A DNA stretch of 64,000 bases from Stemphylium vesicarium (lineage: Eukaryota; Ascomycota; Dothideomycetes; Pleosporales; Pleosporaceae), in contig QXCR01000040.1 in NCBI GenBank assembly GCA_004380135.1, positions 62,001 to 126,000 on the forward strand, in the 5' to 3' direction. Within the stretch, counting starts at the first letter, position 1; every line of letters begins with the position of its first letter. The notes beneath the pieces are model-generated. The model did no database searches. It saw only the letters and a program-made list of their open reading frames with translations, and was not told the DNA's origin. Below, one piece after another: positions 22,193 through 35,215 of the stretch. The position numbers were made by a program, and so were the translations under genes.

Positions 22193-23216
22193 TTCCGCCT
22201 CGCAGCCAACATCTTCCTTTGTCAATCTTTACCATGTTGACGATAGTGGCAAAACCTTCTGCGACTTTCGTGTCGTCCTTTGACTTGTCGTCGAGCTCGG
22301 TAATGCGGTGTGGGAAGATCGTGCTGTGGCTATCTTTAACTCATTGACCAGGCTTTTTTAAAACCGCGCCTCAACACCCCCACAAGTCCGTGTTGGTGAA
22401 GAATGTGGTGGAGTTCGTGGGGGTGCGATCCATACGACTTTGTTGAAGGGTGTTTTGCTAGGAGGCGTTGTCTTAAAAGACTCCCACGCTCGTTACCCGT
22501 TTCCCATAACAGCAAGTCCGTTCTATGAGCCCCCTCTATACAAGTGGAAATACCATTTACACTGCGGCACTGTCTTGAATATCCTTTCGGATAACCATTG
22601 TCCTGATCAGTACACACAGCATAAAAGGAGAAGCCTTGTTTAACGGGGGGGCTGTGTTGTTTCGCCTCGCAACATCGCGACGGGATTCAAGATCAATGGG
22701 GATCGCGTAGTTTGACGGGAAATCCAAGAGATGGGGTAGATGGCAACTCATGCCCCAAGCTCTCGGTGATGAAGACCGTGTAACAATCCTCTGTCGTTAC
22801 GGCTACCGAAGAAACTCGTACTACAGATGTTCTGATCACCGGCCGGTGATTGAGGCCAGCCCCTGGGAAAGACGAGACCTTTGTGCATATTCCGTTGGCA
22901 AAGTAGCAGACGTATGATGCCCGTTCATGAATGAGTCCTGTACAACGTTAGCGTTGATGAGCCGCAGCCCGTGGTTGGGAGCCGGTTATGGGCAAGTCAT
23001 GCAAAGCATCGATACGGGTAAAGAAATAGGATACTGTGGAGGAGATATGATGTCGACAAGGAGATTCTCGACACTCCCGATCAGATTCCAGCTGTACGGA
23101 TGTCGCGTGGGTATCCGAATGAATGGTAAGCTGGGGGTGCTGTCGAACGTGTGCGGCCCTTGTGGAAACATGGACCACAAGATCACCGACCGACGTCACG
23201 GGAACGTGCGCCTTAA
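22193..23216. other. Intergenic, nothing recognised
   Basis: No frame with clear coding bias or motif, no obvious repeat. Confidence 0.4.
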
Positions 23217-23807
23217 CCCTTTAAGCATAGATCCGCCGCTGTCACCCTTGGTCTTAGCCCGCCCTTCCTCCGCCTAACCATCCGCATCAACAATGGCGAC
23301 ATTAACCTCGCCGTTTCCGGCGGCAAAGCATCTGGACGCGACAATACCACAGAGAGCTTCGCGAACAATATCCGCCTTGTTTATGTCCGCCAGATCATGT
23401 TCGAGGAAGGCCGAAGCGAGCGGTGCCGCCTTTTCGCGTTGTATAGCCCCATCCTTCCAGCCCTACGGTGATTATCATCCATTCACAGCGCGCCTCCTGT
23501 CAGCGTTTCAGCAATCACGACCTCTAGACATGTTTCGGACGTTTGTTATGCCTTTGCCCGATTCGTGCAGGCGGGACCTAAATCGGGGACTTACATGGCC
23601 ACCTTTCAAGCCCAACCTGCATGGAGTCAGCCTCCTAGGGTCACCGTGGCGAAGTATTATGTGTGTATACTGAACTCTTGCGACAGTTTCAGATGGCGCT
23701 TAACAAGGCACAGTGCCTCTTGCGCCTGTCTTTCTCCTTCTTTCTACCACCGCTTGCTCTATTCACGGCCCCATTCCGCATCTCATGGCCTTCTCTTTGT
23801 AGGATAG
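23217..23807 (+). pseudogene. Coding relic of unknown family
   Basis: One frame reads LGLSPPFLRLTIRINNGDIN and continues to RLVYVRQIMFEEGR with strongly C-ending codons, then meets TGA at 23469. The same frame continues as ARFVQAGPKSGTYMATFQAQ before degenerating. No ATG or splice sites give a sensible model. The codon bias suggests a former gene; I cannot name it. Confidence 0.3.
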
Positions 23808-23967
23808 ATGCGATATATACAGCACCAAACAGTTGCATATTCCGAACAAACCCCCTGTAAACCGTGCTGCACCCGCTACTCCATCAGTTAATTTCTACTG
23901 TGCCGCCCGCTTCCCATTCCCATGGTTTGCCTCTGCCGCATCTGCACATTTACGGGCGCCCACTACT

Positions 23968-25807
23968 ATGGACGCCGATAGACGACTCACCAAGGCTTTG
24001 GACGCAGCCAACGACGCCCTTCAGCATCTTTCCATGTCACCGGATTTGGGCTGCCTAGACTGCACACACATCGACAGATTACTGGGACGAGTAGTCGACC
24101 TCCCAACCGAAGGCAACCAGAGAAACAGCAGAAGGAACCTGCTCGTCATTAGACAGTGGATGATAAGCGAAGGACCGAGTGTGGTATTGCTCGAGGTGCT
24201 GGGACAACTGTATTGGCGACTGGGCGAGCTCAACAGTACGCAGTTTGAGAAATTCAAGAACGCTCTGCGACAGCAACGGCCATACATTTCTCTCATTCAA
24301 GACACAAAAGCAGTAACCCTCGTCGTCCAGCGCATCCGACACATCCAGAAATCTAAAGCAGACGCGTGTCAGGACTTCCTCTGCGAGCTGACTGATCTCA
24401 TCGGCGCGAAGGGTGAGCTTTGGAAAATAGAAGACTCTAAAGATAGGTCACTAATCTAACCAGTTGACTCACCAATAATAAGCCTGGAAGCTCAACGAGT
24501 GAGCTCCCGCAGCCCAACGCGATCTGTTCGTTCCCAAGACAGCAGCGCGTCGCATGAAATCGGTCTCGTAAGCCTGATCAAGTATGTTCCAAACACTACC
24601 GTACCAGCCGGAGGAGGAGGCATGGAGCCATTCCTCCAAGTTTTCTACATCCGCGGCATCTGCCCAGGCCGCACCGTTGCAACACAATCAAACTCGTACA
24701 GCTTGTTATTACAAGTTGCGGAAATATGTACGAGCACGCGTTACGCCCTGCTGAGCCTTTCTGCGTCCTATCTTTGCGCACTCATCCCGCAAGAGAGAGA
24801 TACCTACCACCAAGCCGAGCTTTACTACTCTACACAAGCACTCGAGGCCCTGACGGCGCAACTACGCGACGGATGGCACTACGACGGTGCGCTGGCTACG
24901 AGTATGCTACTGATGCACCACGGTATGATACACCTAGAAGAATCCCCTCTATGCTGGTCCTGCCACGCCAACATCCTCGACGCCGCTCCCGCCAGAGCCA
25001 TAAACCACCACTCGGACCCTGCCCTCTTCATACGCGCACAACTAATCCTAGCACGCACCGCACAATCCTTGCTCCAGCTGCAGAACACGTGTCGGCAGGC
25101 TTTCGAGGCGAACAACTGGCTCGAAGGACTCCCGCCAAGCGAGACGTCAAGAGTCTGCGGCATCCTGGGAGTGTCGCCGCAGTTACTGTTTTCCATCACG
25201 TCCATCACGTCGTTGGCGCCGAATCCAAACCGGCTGCACAAGCCCATGTACGCGCAGTTACAAGAGACGCAGATACAGTCCCTTCAGCAGTGGAGTTCCG
25301 AGCCAGAAGGGCCAGAGAAAGAAGTCCTGCTCGCGACAGCGGAGACGTTTCGTCTCGCGGCACTGATCTACTTACGCTGTCGTATTTACGGGTATGCTTC
25401 CCATTCCTTCCCTCCATCCCAACTATGAGAAATCTCGCTAACAACTACCAAGATTCACACGCCACCACCCCTCCATCCTCGAACTCAGCGACGCATTACA
25501 CACAGTCCTCCTCTCGCTCCCCGTGAAAGGCCCACTTTACACAGCAATCTACCCCATCTGGCCCTTCTTCGTTGCAGCCGTGACGACGAATGCCGATAAG
25601 CGGGATCGCCTCTACCAGCGCGTTGTACCTATCAGAGAGGGTGATCGAAATACCTTACCGCCCGTGCTGAAGCGCGTTAGTGGGTTGCGCGTGTGGCTTG
25701 CGGACCAGGATGCGGGCTGTCTGCGACGTGAGGGGTGGTGGGATGAGATGCTTAGTCCCAGCTCGAGTACCATGGGCTTAGATGGGAATCTGCTTTGTTT
25801 GGGATGA
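23968..25807 (+). CDS. Fungal_trans_2 (transcription-factor-like) protein without visible Zn2Cys6 cluster
   Basis: Proposed exons 23968-24412, 24464-25391 and 25453-25807, 575 residues. From about residue 190 it resembles the Fungal_trans_2 regulatory region: GLVSLIKYVPN, then a helix with RYALLSLSASYLCAL, then AELYYSTQALEAL. The end is readable after the second intron (FTRHHPSILELSDALHTVLL). The first ~150 residues are helical and unfamiliar, with no CxxC zinc cluster. The 51-base first intron (GT..CTAACCAG) joins the two parts in frame. The alternative is two genes: a 163-codon frame ending at 24459 and a separate regulator whose start is unclear. If the fusion is right, it may regulate without binding DNA directly; that is inference. 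Confidence 0.6.
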
Positions 25808-27123
25808 AAGATTTCGACAGTCTCGCGGCGTTTCGCGGGCTTGTGCGAGATGTAAAAGTCTTCCATCTTCTTCTTTTCTCCACTTTTTCCCTTCCCTTGC
25901 TTTACCGTCAAGATCTCTTTGAGCTTCTTCTAGATCTCATACTCTCCCTGTTTAATTCCCTAGATCCCATGCTCCTTGAAGTTAGTCCTGCGTCTTTAGC
26001 GAGTCACTCCATAGTCTAATATCTCGGTATACTTCATCTCCATCAATTTGCCCTTGGCAACATCTCTCCTCATCTCAGCTTCTGAATCTAGATGCATTTC
26101 ACCGTCTTTTCAGCCATGAGTCATGCTTCCAAGTCTACTGCGCACATCTTGTGCAGGTTCCATCGATTCCTCTCCACATCCGTCTAAGCGAAGATAAACG
26201 TCTGCATATTCTCAATTCTCGCCTCAGCCTTTTTCTCCTTTTCTCCTTTCAACTTGTTTCCTTCGTGATTCCATCCATGTAGTGTGAGCGCGCAAGCTCT
26301 GGCCGGCATGTGTCAACATATCAAGCATGGAAAGATAAGGCGCGCACATGATGAAAAGGAGCATTGGAAAACATCCAAACAAGAAGTGAAATTCAGATTG
26401 TGACTTTTAGGAACTTGTCATTTGATCTATGTCGGTATCCACACGTTCCCGCTCCAGAAGATGACGATTAGAGGAAGAAAATAAACATGTCCCTAGGTTT
26501 TGCGCCGTTAATGTCCCAGATCGCGCAAAGAACCATGATATCGTTGCGCTGTGAACATTGTAGAATAAGACAGGGAAAACCAAACAATGTTTAAAAATGG
26601 GATAAGACGCGTACAATAATCCAGAGATTGTGGACAAGTCCACCTTTCCTTCTTCCTATTAAAGCTGGATCTTGGTCTTCTACCAAACCGGTTGGTTTCA
26701 ATAGCATTTGATAGATCCGCCGCAGAACGTGCAGATTCGGCTTTGTTGGTGTAATAACTAAGGATAAGTGCTTGGGAAGCACCATGGTAAAGCGCGGCCA
26801 AGATGGATATGTACCAGGCTAAGCAACGGTACAAAGAAGCAAGAGGGCCAAGCAGAAGGGGAGACGAGACGCGAGGGTATGTGAACTCCTTTCTGAATTA
26901 GTCGCAAATCACCCAGCGGATAATGCCGAGGCCGCTCGAACGGTCCAGGGTTCCATGGTAGATCATCGACTTCGGCAGGTAGAAAGTGAGTGGACCACGG
27001 TTTTGGGTATAGTTGGAGAAAATGAACATGAAAAGGGTATCGATCAAGTCCAGAACGCTTCGTGAAAACGCCCGTCATAGTGACGTCGGCGGTCTTTCGA
27101 CTCCAAATTTGGGCGGGAATTGT
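25808..27123. other. Convergent 3' region, no gene seen
   Basis: T/C-rich 3' region of the regulator gene up to ~26300, then the presumed 3' untranslated region of the leftward kinase gene. No coding signal or RNA gene recognised. Confidence 0.45.
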
Positions 27124-29760
27124 TTAGTGGCCTCCATTCTTCCTGAAGTTGAGCAACTGGGATAGGCTTTCCAGGCTGCATCCACTCTTGAGGAAGTCGT
27201 GTTCCATCAGCTCTGATGCACTGGCTCGTGACTTAACATCAACGCAGAGGCAGACGGACAGGAACGCCTTCAGTTCCTTGGTAAGCTTGTCTGGCTTCTT
27301 CAAGCGAGGGGTGCCGTTGGTGGCGATGAGATACAAGGCCTTGAGCGGCTCCTCATTTAGATATGGCGGTTCGGACTCAATCATCTCGATGGCCATAATA
27401 CCCAGGGACCAGATATCGACCTTGTTACCGTACTCTTTCTGTTTAACGACCTCGGGCGCCATCCAGTATGGAGTTCCGACCATGGTGGCACGCTTGCTGC
27501 GTTGCTCGGTGAGCTTCGCGCTGAAACCGAAATCCGCTGTTGACGGTTAGTAAGAGACTAGAATGGTTTTCTTCGAGATACATACTAATCTTGACATTGC
27601 CGCGGCCGTCGAGCAAGACGTTGTCACTCTTGATATCTCGATGAATAATGTTCAAGTTGTGGAGGTACGACAGGCCCTTGCAAGTCTGGCAAAAGTTAGC
27701 GTGTGTTTTGAATATTGTATGAGAAGAAGACTGACCTCGGAGCAAATGGTGGCAATCTGGTCTTCGCTGATGGAAGGGTTGTTGTCGATGATATCAGTCA
27801 AAGCACCTCCCTCCATGAACTCCATGACGACCCAGAGTTCAGATTGCTCTTCTTGCAAAAAGGCATCCAAGAAGTTGACAATGTTGGGGTGCTTGCTGTC
27901 TTTCATGACAATAATCTCGTTGACGATCAATTCCTTGCGGGGCTGGTTGCGGAGATCCATCTGCTTGATGGCGACTTGAGCACGCGGTCCGTTTTCTTGC
28001 ATTACCCTTCTAGCCATTGGCGAGGTAGCACCTTCGCGGATACGAGCAACGTAAACAGATCCACTGGCACCTTGACCAATCTTCTTTTGCTTGTTGTACG
28101 AATCTAGGGGTCTTTCCTTGGAAACGACTTCCCGAAGTTTGGCCATGACCTCACTCTCTGACATGCTGGACATGCGGACATCTTTGCGTGTGGGCTCTTC
28201 CTTGGGCTTGGCTGTGAGAGCTTGCTCGGCCTTCTTCACAGCATCACTAACGGGGGCGCCAGTAGGTTTGGCAACGTTCAATGGCTTAGGCGCAGCGGAT
28301 GAGCCTTGGTATTGCTTTTGCTGTTGTGCCTGGGCGTTGTTGACGCGAGGTACCTGTCCACTCGAGCCCTTGTAGCTGTTGTTTGGCTGAATGGGCGGCC
28401 GTTGTTGCTGGGCGGAGGGGATCTTGGAAGGAGAGGAGCTGTAGCTGCCGTTCTGCTGCTGAGGAGCTGGAGGAGCCGGGCGCTGCGCAGCCATCTGGCG
28501 CAGTGAACCTGGAGCCTGCTGGGATTGCTGCTGGTTCCTGGGCGCGCCTGGTGTGGACGGAGCAGGACGGCTGGGATTGTATCGTTGACCTGACGGGCTT
28601 GTGTCTCGCGTGTCGAAGCTGCCTCCGCCAATCTCTTGTTGTGCTAGCGGCAGCTTTTTCTGTGGTAGCGAAGCATTGTACGCAGCCAGCTCCTCGCGCT
28701 CACGTTCGCGTTCGTATTCTGCCTGCCTTTGCCTGTCACGTTCACGCTGCATTCTCGCCTGTTCTTCTTGCCGCCTTCTCTCTTGGTCATAGCGATCCTG
28801 CTGCTGCTGGGTAGCAGCATTTTGTTGACTGCTGTAACCTTGTTGAGGCGGGGTGTTCTGGCGCCCGAGACTGTAGCTGTCCTGGCGCTGGTAGTTGCCC
28901 GGGGGAGCAGGACGTGGAGGCGCGACAGAGTTTCCACTGCCTGCGTAGCCAAGCTGCTTGTCCATGCCAGCGTTGACTGGCGGGGTGGGCGTGAGACTGG
29001 GGTATTGTTGGGGGTCTTCGGATCGCTTGACGAGCTTCTCAGTGTAAAACTCCAGAACCTCCAAGACGGCCTTGGGGTTCTTTGCGTAGTCATCTTTGGT
29101 GAGCGCAGATGCTGTGAGCAGCTTCTCCCATTCCACTGGCAGACCGACGAAAGCACCGCTGTTTGGATCGAAGCCTACGTGTACTCTGTGAGTAAAGTTA
29201 GTGGGGTTGCTGACGCCGCCCATGCTGGGGCACCGCTGGTAGATGCTGTCAATCCACGAGTAGACATCGTCGTCCGTCTCGACTTTGCATGTGATGATCT
29301 TGGTGGGACCGTCGCGGGGCGGGGATGATCCCTTGGTGGTGTTGAGGGCGCGGGTGATTTCGAAAGACAGGGGCTGGGTGTCGGATCGCTCGACGCCGAG
29401 AATGTCTCGCAATTGGATCGTGTTGGATACCTTGGAGGCGTTGGGGCTCTTGAAGAAGTTGAGCTCGAACTCGCGCAGCACCAGCCACCGGTCGGCCCAG
29501 ACGAAAGATTTGAAGAGACCCTCATCCTTCACCTTGACCATGCCCTCCTTGACGGTGGCCGTCGAGGAGACACTCCTCTCTGTCTGTGTGCGCACGAGCG
29601 ACATTTGCGAGCCGTTGTTGAGGCCGGGCGACTGCATGCTCAGGCCGGCCATGTTGCCGGGCAGTGTGTTGCTGGTGTTGGGTGTAAGGGCGAGGCGGGG
29701 ACGGTCTGTAGGCGGTCGAGGTGCGGGACCGGGGTTCATGAACTGCTCGCGCGAATACAT
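27124..29760 (-). CDS. cla4: PAK-family kinase Cla4 (PH-CRIB-kinase)
   Basis: Exons 29760-27736, 27685-27586 and 27536-27124 give 845 residues. A PH domain lies at ~70-185 (KDEGLFKSFVWADRWLVLRE) and a CRIB/p21-binding motif at ~181-210 (NPTNFTHRVHVGFDP). A long Gln/Pro-rich linker follows, then a STE20-type kinase from ~553. Kinase landmarks are GQGASGSVYVA, HRDIKSDNVLL, DFGFSAKL and GTPYWMAPEVV. The PH domain before CRIB separates Cla4 from Ste20. It is a Cdc42/Rac effector acting at the plasma membrane in polarity, septation and, in plant pathogens, appressorium function. Both introns lie in the catalytic domain. The order and length fit fungal Cla4/Chm1. Confidence 0.95.
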
Positions 29761-32598
29761 GCTGCAGTGTCGTGATTAGCCAAAGTTTGCGTAGGGGACG
29801 GGTTGGTGCACGGCGGCAGGCGCTGCTGGAGTCGTGGCGGGCTGCAGTGGGCAGTGGGCAGTGGGCAGTAGTGGTAGTGGTGGCTGCGGAGAAGAAGCAG
29901 ATGGCCGTGTATGGCCGGGAGTATGACGGTCGACGAGACACTTACATGGGCGAAGTTTGATTCAAACAATAGCTGCACGAGCTTGGAGCCGGCTATAATA
30001 GCGTCAAGAGCGCGTCGCTCCCTCGATGGCGGCCGTGTTATCGGGGATGCGGTGAATGGCGGGGTGCACGGTGCTCGAGGAAATGAGCAGGTAGCGGGGC
30101 GATGTCCAGCAGCTGGGTGCAGGCGAGGCGGTATACAGTGCAAAAGGCCTCGCAGACAGGCCTGGGTACGGGTGGTGCTTTGGGAGGGGGGTAAGCAGCA
30201 GTGCGAGCTTCGGGCTGCTGCTGCACGGCGGGATGCCAGTCTTGTGCGCGAGCGGGTTCCGCTGCCAATTCAAGTCGCAAAGCGTTGCACCGGGCCTGAT
30301 TCAAGGAAAAGACAACATGGGAGGACGGCAGAAAGCAGGGTGAATGGAATAGGGGAATTGGGCAGCCAAATGGGCAAGAGCGCGGTCGTGTCTCCTACAG
30401 TTGGAGTGGTGTCTTTAGTGGAGCCCGTTCTCCTGGTTGGCTTTGGAGCGTCTGCGGCGATGGCGCGCTAGAGCGGGAGACGGAATATTCTCTCACGTGC
30501 GCCCTGACTCCCTTCCCGGACATTGACCCTGAAAGGAAGACGCCGCTCCAATACCGTCTGCCTTGTACCCTCATTGGTTGTGTACGCGACCAAGGGCACC
30601 CCATCGCCCGCAACATGATTTCACTTTGCCTGCCAAGCGTGGGCAGAAGCGTTTCATGGGCGGGCAGACGCGACAACGGGATATGGGCCCGCAGCGATCG
30701 TCCGGCGCCTGCAAGTATAACATGGCGTTCAGCGTTTCAGAGGGCAGCGCATCCGAACGAGCCAACGTCTGAAACTCTTCTGGGTTGCGCCAAAAAGCTT
30801 CCATCGCCGCCACATGTGCATATTTAGAAACTGTGCCGCCTACTACCACACTTTAGCTGCTTGGCTGTCTTTGACAAACAGGCTTGCGAGGTTATGTGTA
30901 CCACGTTGTGTCAACATGTCATGCTGTCTACCCCGTCAACCCCGTCAAGATGGGTCCTACTATGCATCCGCAACCGCGCGACGTTCGAAATTAGAAAACA
31001 TCTAGCGCAAGTGTCTCAGGTCAAGCGGCACTCCATACGCCGAGTACTACTCCAGCTTGTTTCAATTCATCACCACCACGAATATCCCTGTCTCAACGTC
31101 CGTTGGACATGCACGTCATAACGACTATTGGCAAACGCGAGGGAAACGTCCAAGGGGTTGGAAAGCGCATGGATCTCGCTCGGACACCTCAGCGATCGCA
31201 AGAGGGCGTGTTCGAAGCTTCTTCGGAAATTACTGCTGCCTTATACCTCATATATCGGGTTGAACTTTGCGGCTGCTCTTCCGCGGCCTGTTCCTATTCG
31301 CCTCAACCTTCTACACCCCGCAGAGTGACAAAGCAAAACTGCAAAGCCGCTTGATGTACACGTCTTATTACCGAAGTCACAACGAGAACGTTCTGAGATC
31401 TATCGTTTGATGTCTAGGCGAGATCACCGGCTCCAACATCGATGAGCTATCAGCCAACAGCTCTGTTGATCATGACTCGCACAAAATAGTTGTGACTATG
31501 TTATGAGTGGTTGGCTCCTTCCTAATGTTTGCTTGAATTCCATGGCTCTTTCCCTATATATGGGGTATAGACGCACCGCGCTTTCCGCAAACGCCCCTTT
31601 TCTCTTGAAGACCACGCGTACTCGATAAACTTCCTTCGCCCCTGTTATGTTGGTCCGCCAGATATCTCACAAGAGATGCGTCGAATGGTGACCAAGATGA
31701 CCCAGTGTGCCTGTTCAGACGCGGCGCCATGGCTATTAAATTCGAGTTCGCGGGTGTAGCATCTCACAGGTATAGGGTAGGGCCAACCACCAAACGGGCC
31801 AGCACCAATTTGGTAGCAGAAGAATGGGACTGACTTTAAGGATTATGTCGGGGAGTTGACAATCATCGATGAAGGTTTGTCATGTGCCATCTGAAGTAGG
31901 AGTCGCGCCTGCATATGAAAAAAGGAACAGCTTCGTGCGCAGCACGTGGTGACGCTGGCATGTATGTATGTGCTGATAGACAGACCGCCTTACACCTCAT
32001 ATCGCTACATGTCATACTTTGTCATCTTCATTGTCTGCATTTGCAAACAAGACGTGAGCCAACATCACCATCATGTCTTCTAGTGCATCAAGAATCAATG
32101 GCAACAACCCCCAGGGCTCACCTTGAGCGCCAGAACACGTGAGACACATCTACAGCCATTATGCAGGCAATGGCAACCACCAATTAATATGCATGCGGTG
32201 CCTGCCCAATCACGGTCGATGCGGCCACGAGGCAAGTGGGGACGACAGCCTGCAGAAAACCAAAAGTACGCGCTGCTCTTCCCTCCTGTCCTCACCATTA
32301 TTTCCGTATCGTCAAGACAGATTGGACGAAAAGTTGATATTGCGAGTAAAGTCTAGGCCAACCAACGCTGATTTCCGCCTCTAAGCCAGCCGACAAGCGC
32401 GTGGATCCAGGGGCCCCGCTACTACCGTGACCAGGGTCGCAACGACAGCCGAGCCCGCGCGCCCGCAGTCAGCCATTCGTTGTTTTGGCCATTGGAAAAC
32501 ACAACTACGCAGTCAACATCGAGCATCTCATACCCGCCCCTTCCATATTCCTACTCGCGTGCCCTCAGTATATGTAGAATCCTTGATGCACACAAACC
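29761..32598. other. Long intergenic region between divergent genes
   Basis: 2.8 kb between Cla4 (leftward) and alpha-actinin (rightward). The Cla4-proximal part (29780-30480) is GC-rich and probably leader or promoter. The rest has no frame with coding bias that I trust and no transposon ends. Confidence 0.4.
29844..29870 (+). repeat. Short tandem repeat, unit GCAGTGG
   Basis: Just under four copies of a 7-base unit, followed by GTGGTA-like triplets, ~85 bases upstream of the Cla4 start codon. Confidence 0.75.
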
Positions 32599-34741
32599 AT
32601 GGCGCCGCTTGAACAGCAATGGGTCAAAGTCCAGCAGAAGACATTCACCAAATGGTGCGCATCGCCCCCGCCTCCTATGCCCACCACTAACCGGACCCCT
32701 ACAGGCTGAACAGCAAGCTTAAGATTCGGAGTGTCGAGATCGCAGATCTCATCACAGACCTCTCTGACGGCGTACGTACCCCGCTTGGCCCTCAACACGG
32801 CCGCTCCCCGCTCCGAGTCACTAACCCTACTCAGATCATATTGATACACCTCCTCGAGATCCTCAGCAACGAGTCCCTCGGCCGATATGCCTCCAGACCG
32901 AAGCTGCGCGTGCAAAAGTTCGAAAACGTCAACAAGTCGCTCGACTTCATTCGGAGTAGGAGGATCCAACTCACCAACACGGGCGCTGAGGATGTCGTTG
33001 ACGGCAACAGCAAAATCATCCTGGGTCTGATATGGACACTCATTCTACGCTTCACCATCAGCGACATCAACGAGGAGGGTCTGAGTGCCAAGGAAGGTCT
33101 CTTGCTGTGGTGTCAAAGGAAGACGGCCTGCTACGATGAAGTCGAAGTGCGCGACTTCTCGACAAGTTGGAATGATGGACTGGCATTGTGGGTATCCTCA
33201 CGTCTACCCCGACTATTGGGCTAACACACAGCCAGCTGCGCCCTGCTCGACATCCATCGCCCCGACCTTATTGATTACGACAGCCTCGACAAGAGCGACC
33301 ACCGCGGAAACATGCAGCTCGCATTCGACATTGCTTCCAAGGAAATCGGTATTCCTGACCTTCTCGACGTGGAGGACGTGTGCGACGTACCAAAACCCGA
33401 CGAGCGATCCCTCATGACATACATTGCCTACTGGTTCCACGCCTTTTCTCAGATGGAACGAGTAGAAAACGCTGGCCGGAGAGTAGAAAAGTTCGTGGCG
33501 AATATGCAAGGAGCCTGGCAGATGCAAAACGATTTCGAGAGACGGATGCGCGAGCTGCTAGATCAGATTGCCAAGCAACGGACACAATGGGAGGAGGCCA
33601 AGTTTGACGGCACATATACGGACGCTAGGAACCAATCCGCTGAGTTCACAGCGTGGAAGCGCAAAAGCAAGCGGACATGGGTTGCTGAAAAGTCGGACCT
33701 GGTAGGCCTCTTGGGTAACATCAGGACGAAACTGGCCACATACCGATTGCGACCTTATGACCCCCCGGCCGAACTCAGCCTCGAAGCGCTGGATGCAGCA
33801 TGGACAGGCTTGATGAAAGCAGAAAGGCAACGCTCCCAGGTCATCAACGAGACAATTCGAGACATCAAGAATGCTTTACGGAAATCTTTTGCTGACAAAG
33901 CAAACGACTTTGCTCTTGCCCTCAACACACTATCGACGTCGATATCAGCGCTAGAGGGCGATGTTGAGGATCAGCTAGAGCACACAAAAGAGATTAGCAA
34001 ATCGCTTGCACCGCTAGACGAATACCTGAACCTGATAGCGTCGATTGACGAGCAATGTGCCGAAGCCAACATTGAAGAAAACGACTTTACAACGTACACC
34101 TACGACGAGTTGGAGTATGAGCTGGGTTTGGTCCGCAGTTCAGTGTCGAAGAAGCTCGCCTTCCTGGAGAACCAAATGGTCGCCCGTAACATGACTAATC
34201 TAACACCTATACAATTGGAAGAGTTTGAATCCGTCTTCAGGCATTTTGATCGCGACGTATCCAATTCTCTGGCCGAGTTGGAGTTTTCCGCCGCATTGGC
34301 AAGTTTGGGTTTGGTGTACGACGAAGAGGAAATGCACGAGCGGTTCCGCGAGACGAGCGGCGGCAAGGACTACGTCACATTCGAGCAATTTATTCGCTTC
34401 ATGGTAGATGAGACGGAAGATCAAAATACCGCCGAGCAAGTCTTTGAGTCGTTCAAGGAGGTCGCAGACGGCAAGGTAAGCCATGTCTCCAAAATCTCAC
34501 ATGAACTACATGAAAGCTGACCCTCACACAGCCATACGTCACCGAACTCGATCTCCGCCACTCCCTCGTCCCCGACGAAGTCATCGACGACCTCATCGCT
34601 ACCATGCCCGAGCACAAAGGCCCAGACATGCAAGAAGACCGCGAAATCCCCAAATTCGACTACATCACATACATGCAGCGGTATATGGGCGCCGACCGCA
34701 CCAACGGCAACGGCCCAGAAGCACAAGTTAACGGCGAGTAG
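32599..34741 (+). CDS. ain1: Alpha-actinin, actin cross-linker
   Basis: Five exons: 32599-32654, 32705-32771, 32835-33187, 33236-34475 and 34532-34741; 641 residues. Two calponin-homology domains form the actin-binding head: CH1 with TFTKWLNSKLK and DGIILIHLLEIL, CH2 with WNDGLAFCALLDIHRPDLID. The CH2 reading fixed the third intron at 33188-33235. A coiled, spectrin-like rod follows (~230-480), then C-terminal calmodulin-like EF-hands (FRHFDRDVSNSLAELEF, ~493), of which the classic calcium loops are degenerate. Fungal alpha-actinin has a shorter rod than animal forms, and the length fits. It cross-links actin at the cytokinetic ring. Confidence 0.93.
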
Positions 34742-35215
34742 TATGCGTCTGTTGTTGAGAGGTGTCTTCTCACCCCGGCTTTTATATAGCCCCTACGCGT
34801 CGTTCTGTCAAAAGGTGTGATTGGATAATTAAGCATGGATTCGGGGGATCTTGACATAAGTTTTAGCGTTTTTATACTCTATTGGTGGGCTGGAAAGAAG
34901 AATTATCATTGCATTGTGGCCGTTCATGGGGTCACGCATGCACACACAAACCTTTTTGTTTACTTTGCTATTTGCTATGCTTTCTTTGGTTGACTAGTAT
35001 ATGCGTATCATGGAGGATTGGACAAAGGGTGTTGGTCGGTCATTTGGTGTATGGTGTGCGCACGTTTTGCGTCTTGCTTCATGTTGGACATATCGCAAAT
35101 GGAGAGATTGAGAAAGGGACATTGTGAATGAATCCATTCAATTCGTTCCTTATCAGGATAACAAAGGTCAACCAGTCCATTCGCACGTGTGCGGTCTGCT
35201 TGTAGAGCCTACACA
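34742..35215. other. Convergent 3' region
   Basis: Untranslated sequence between alpha-actinin and the leftward small gene; nothing else seen. Confidence 0.45.

Noticed and set aside
30004..30471. Frames on both strands upstream of Cla4
   Set aside because: GC-rich leader or promoter sequence; no start context, splice sites or protein-like composition.
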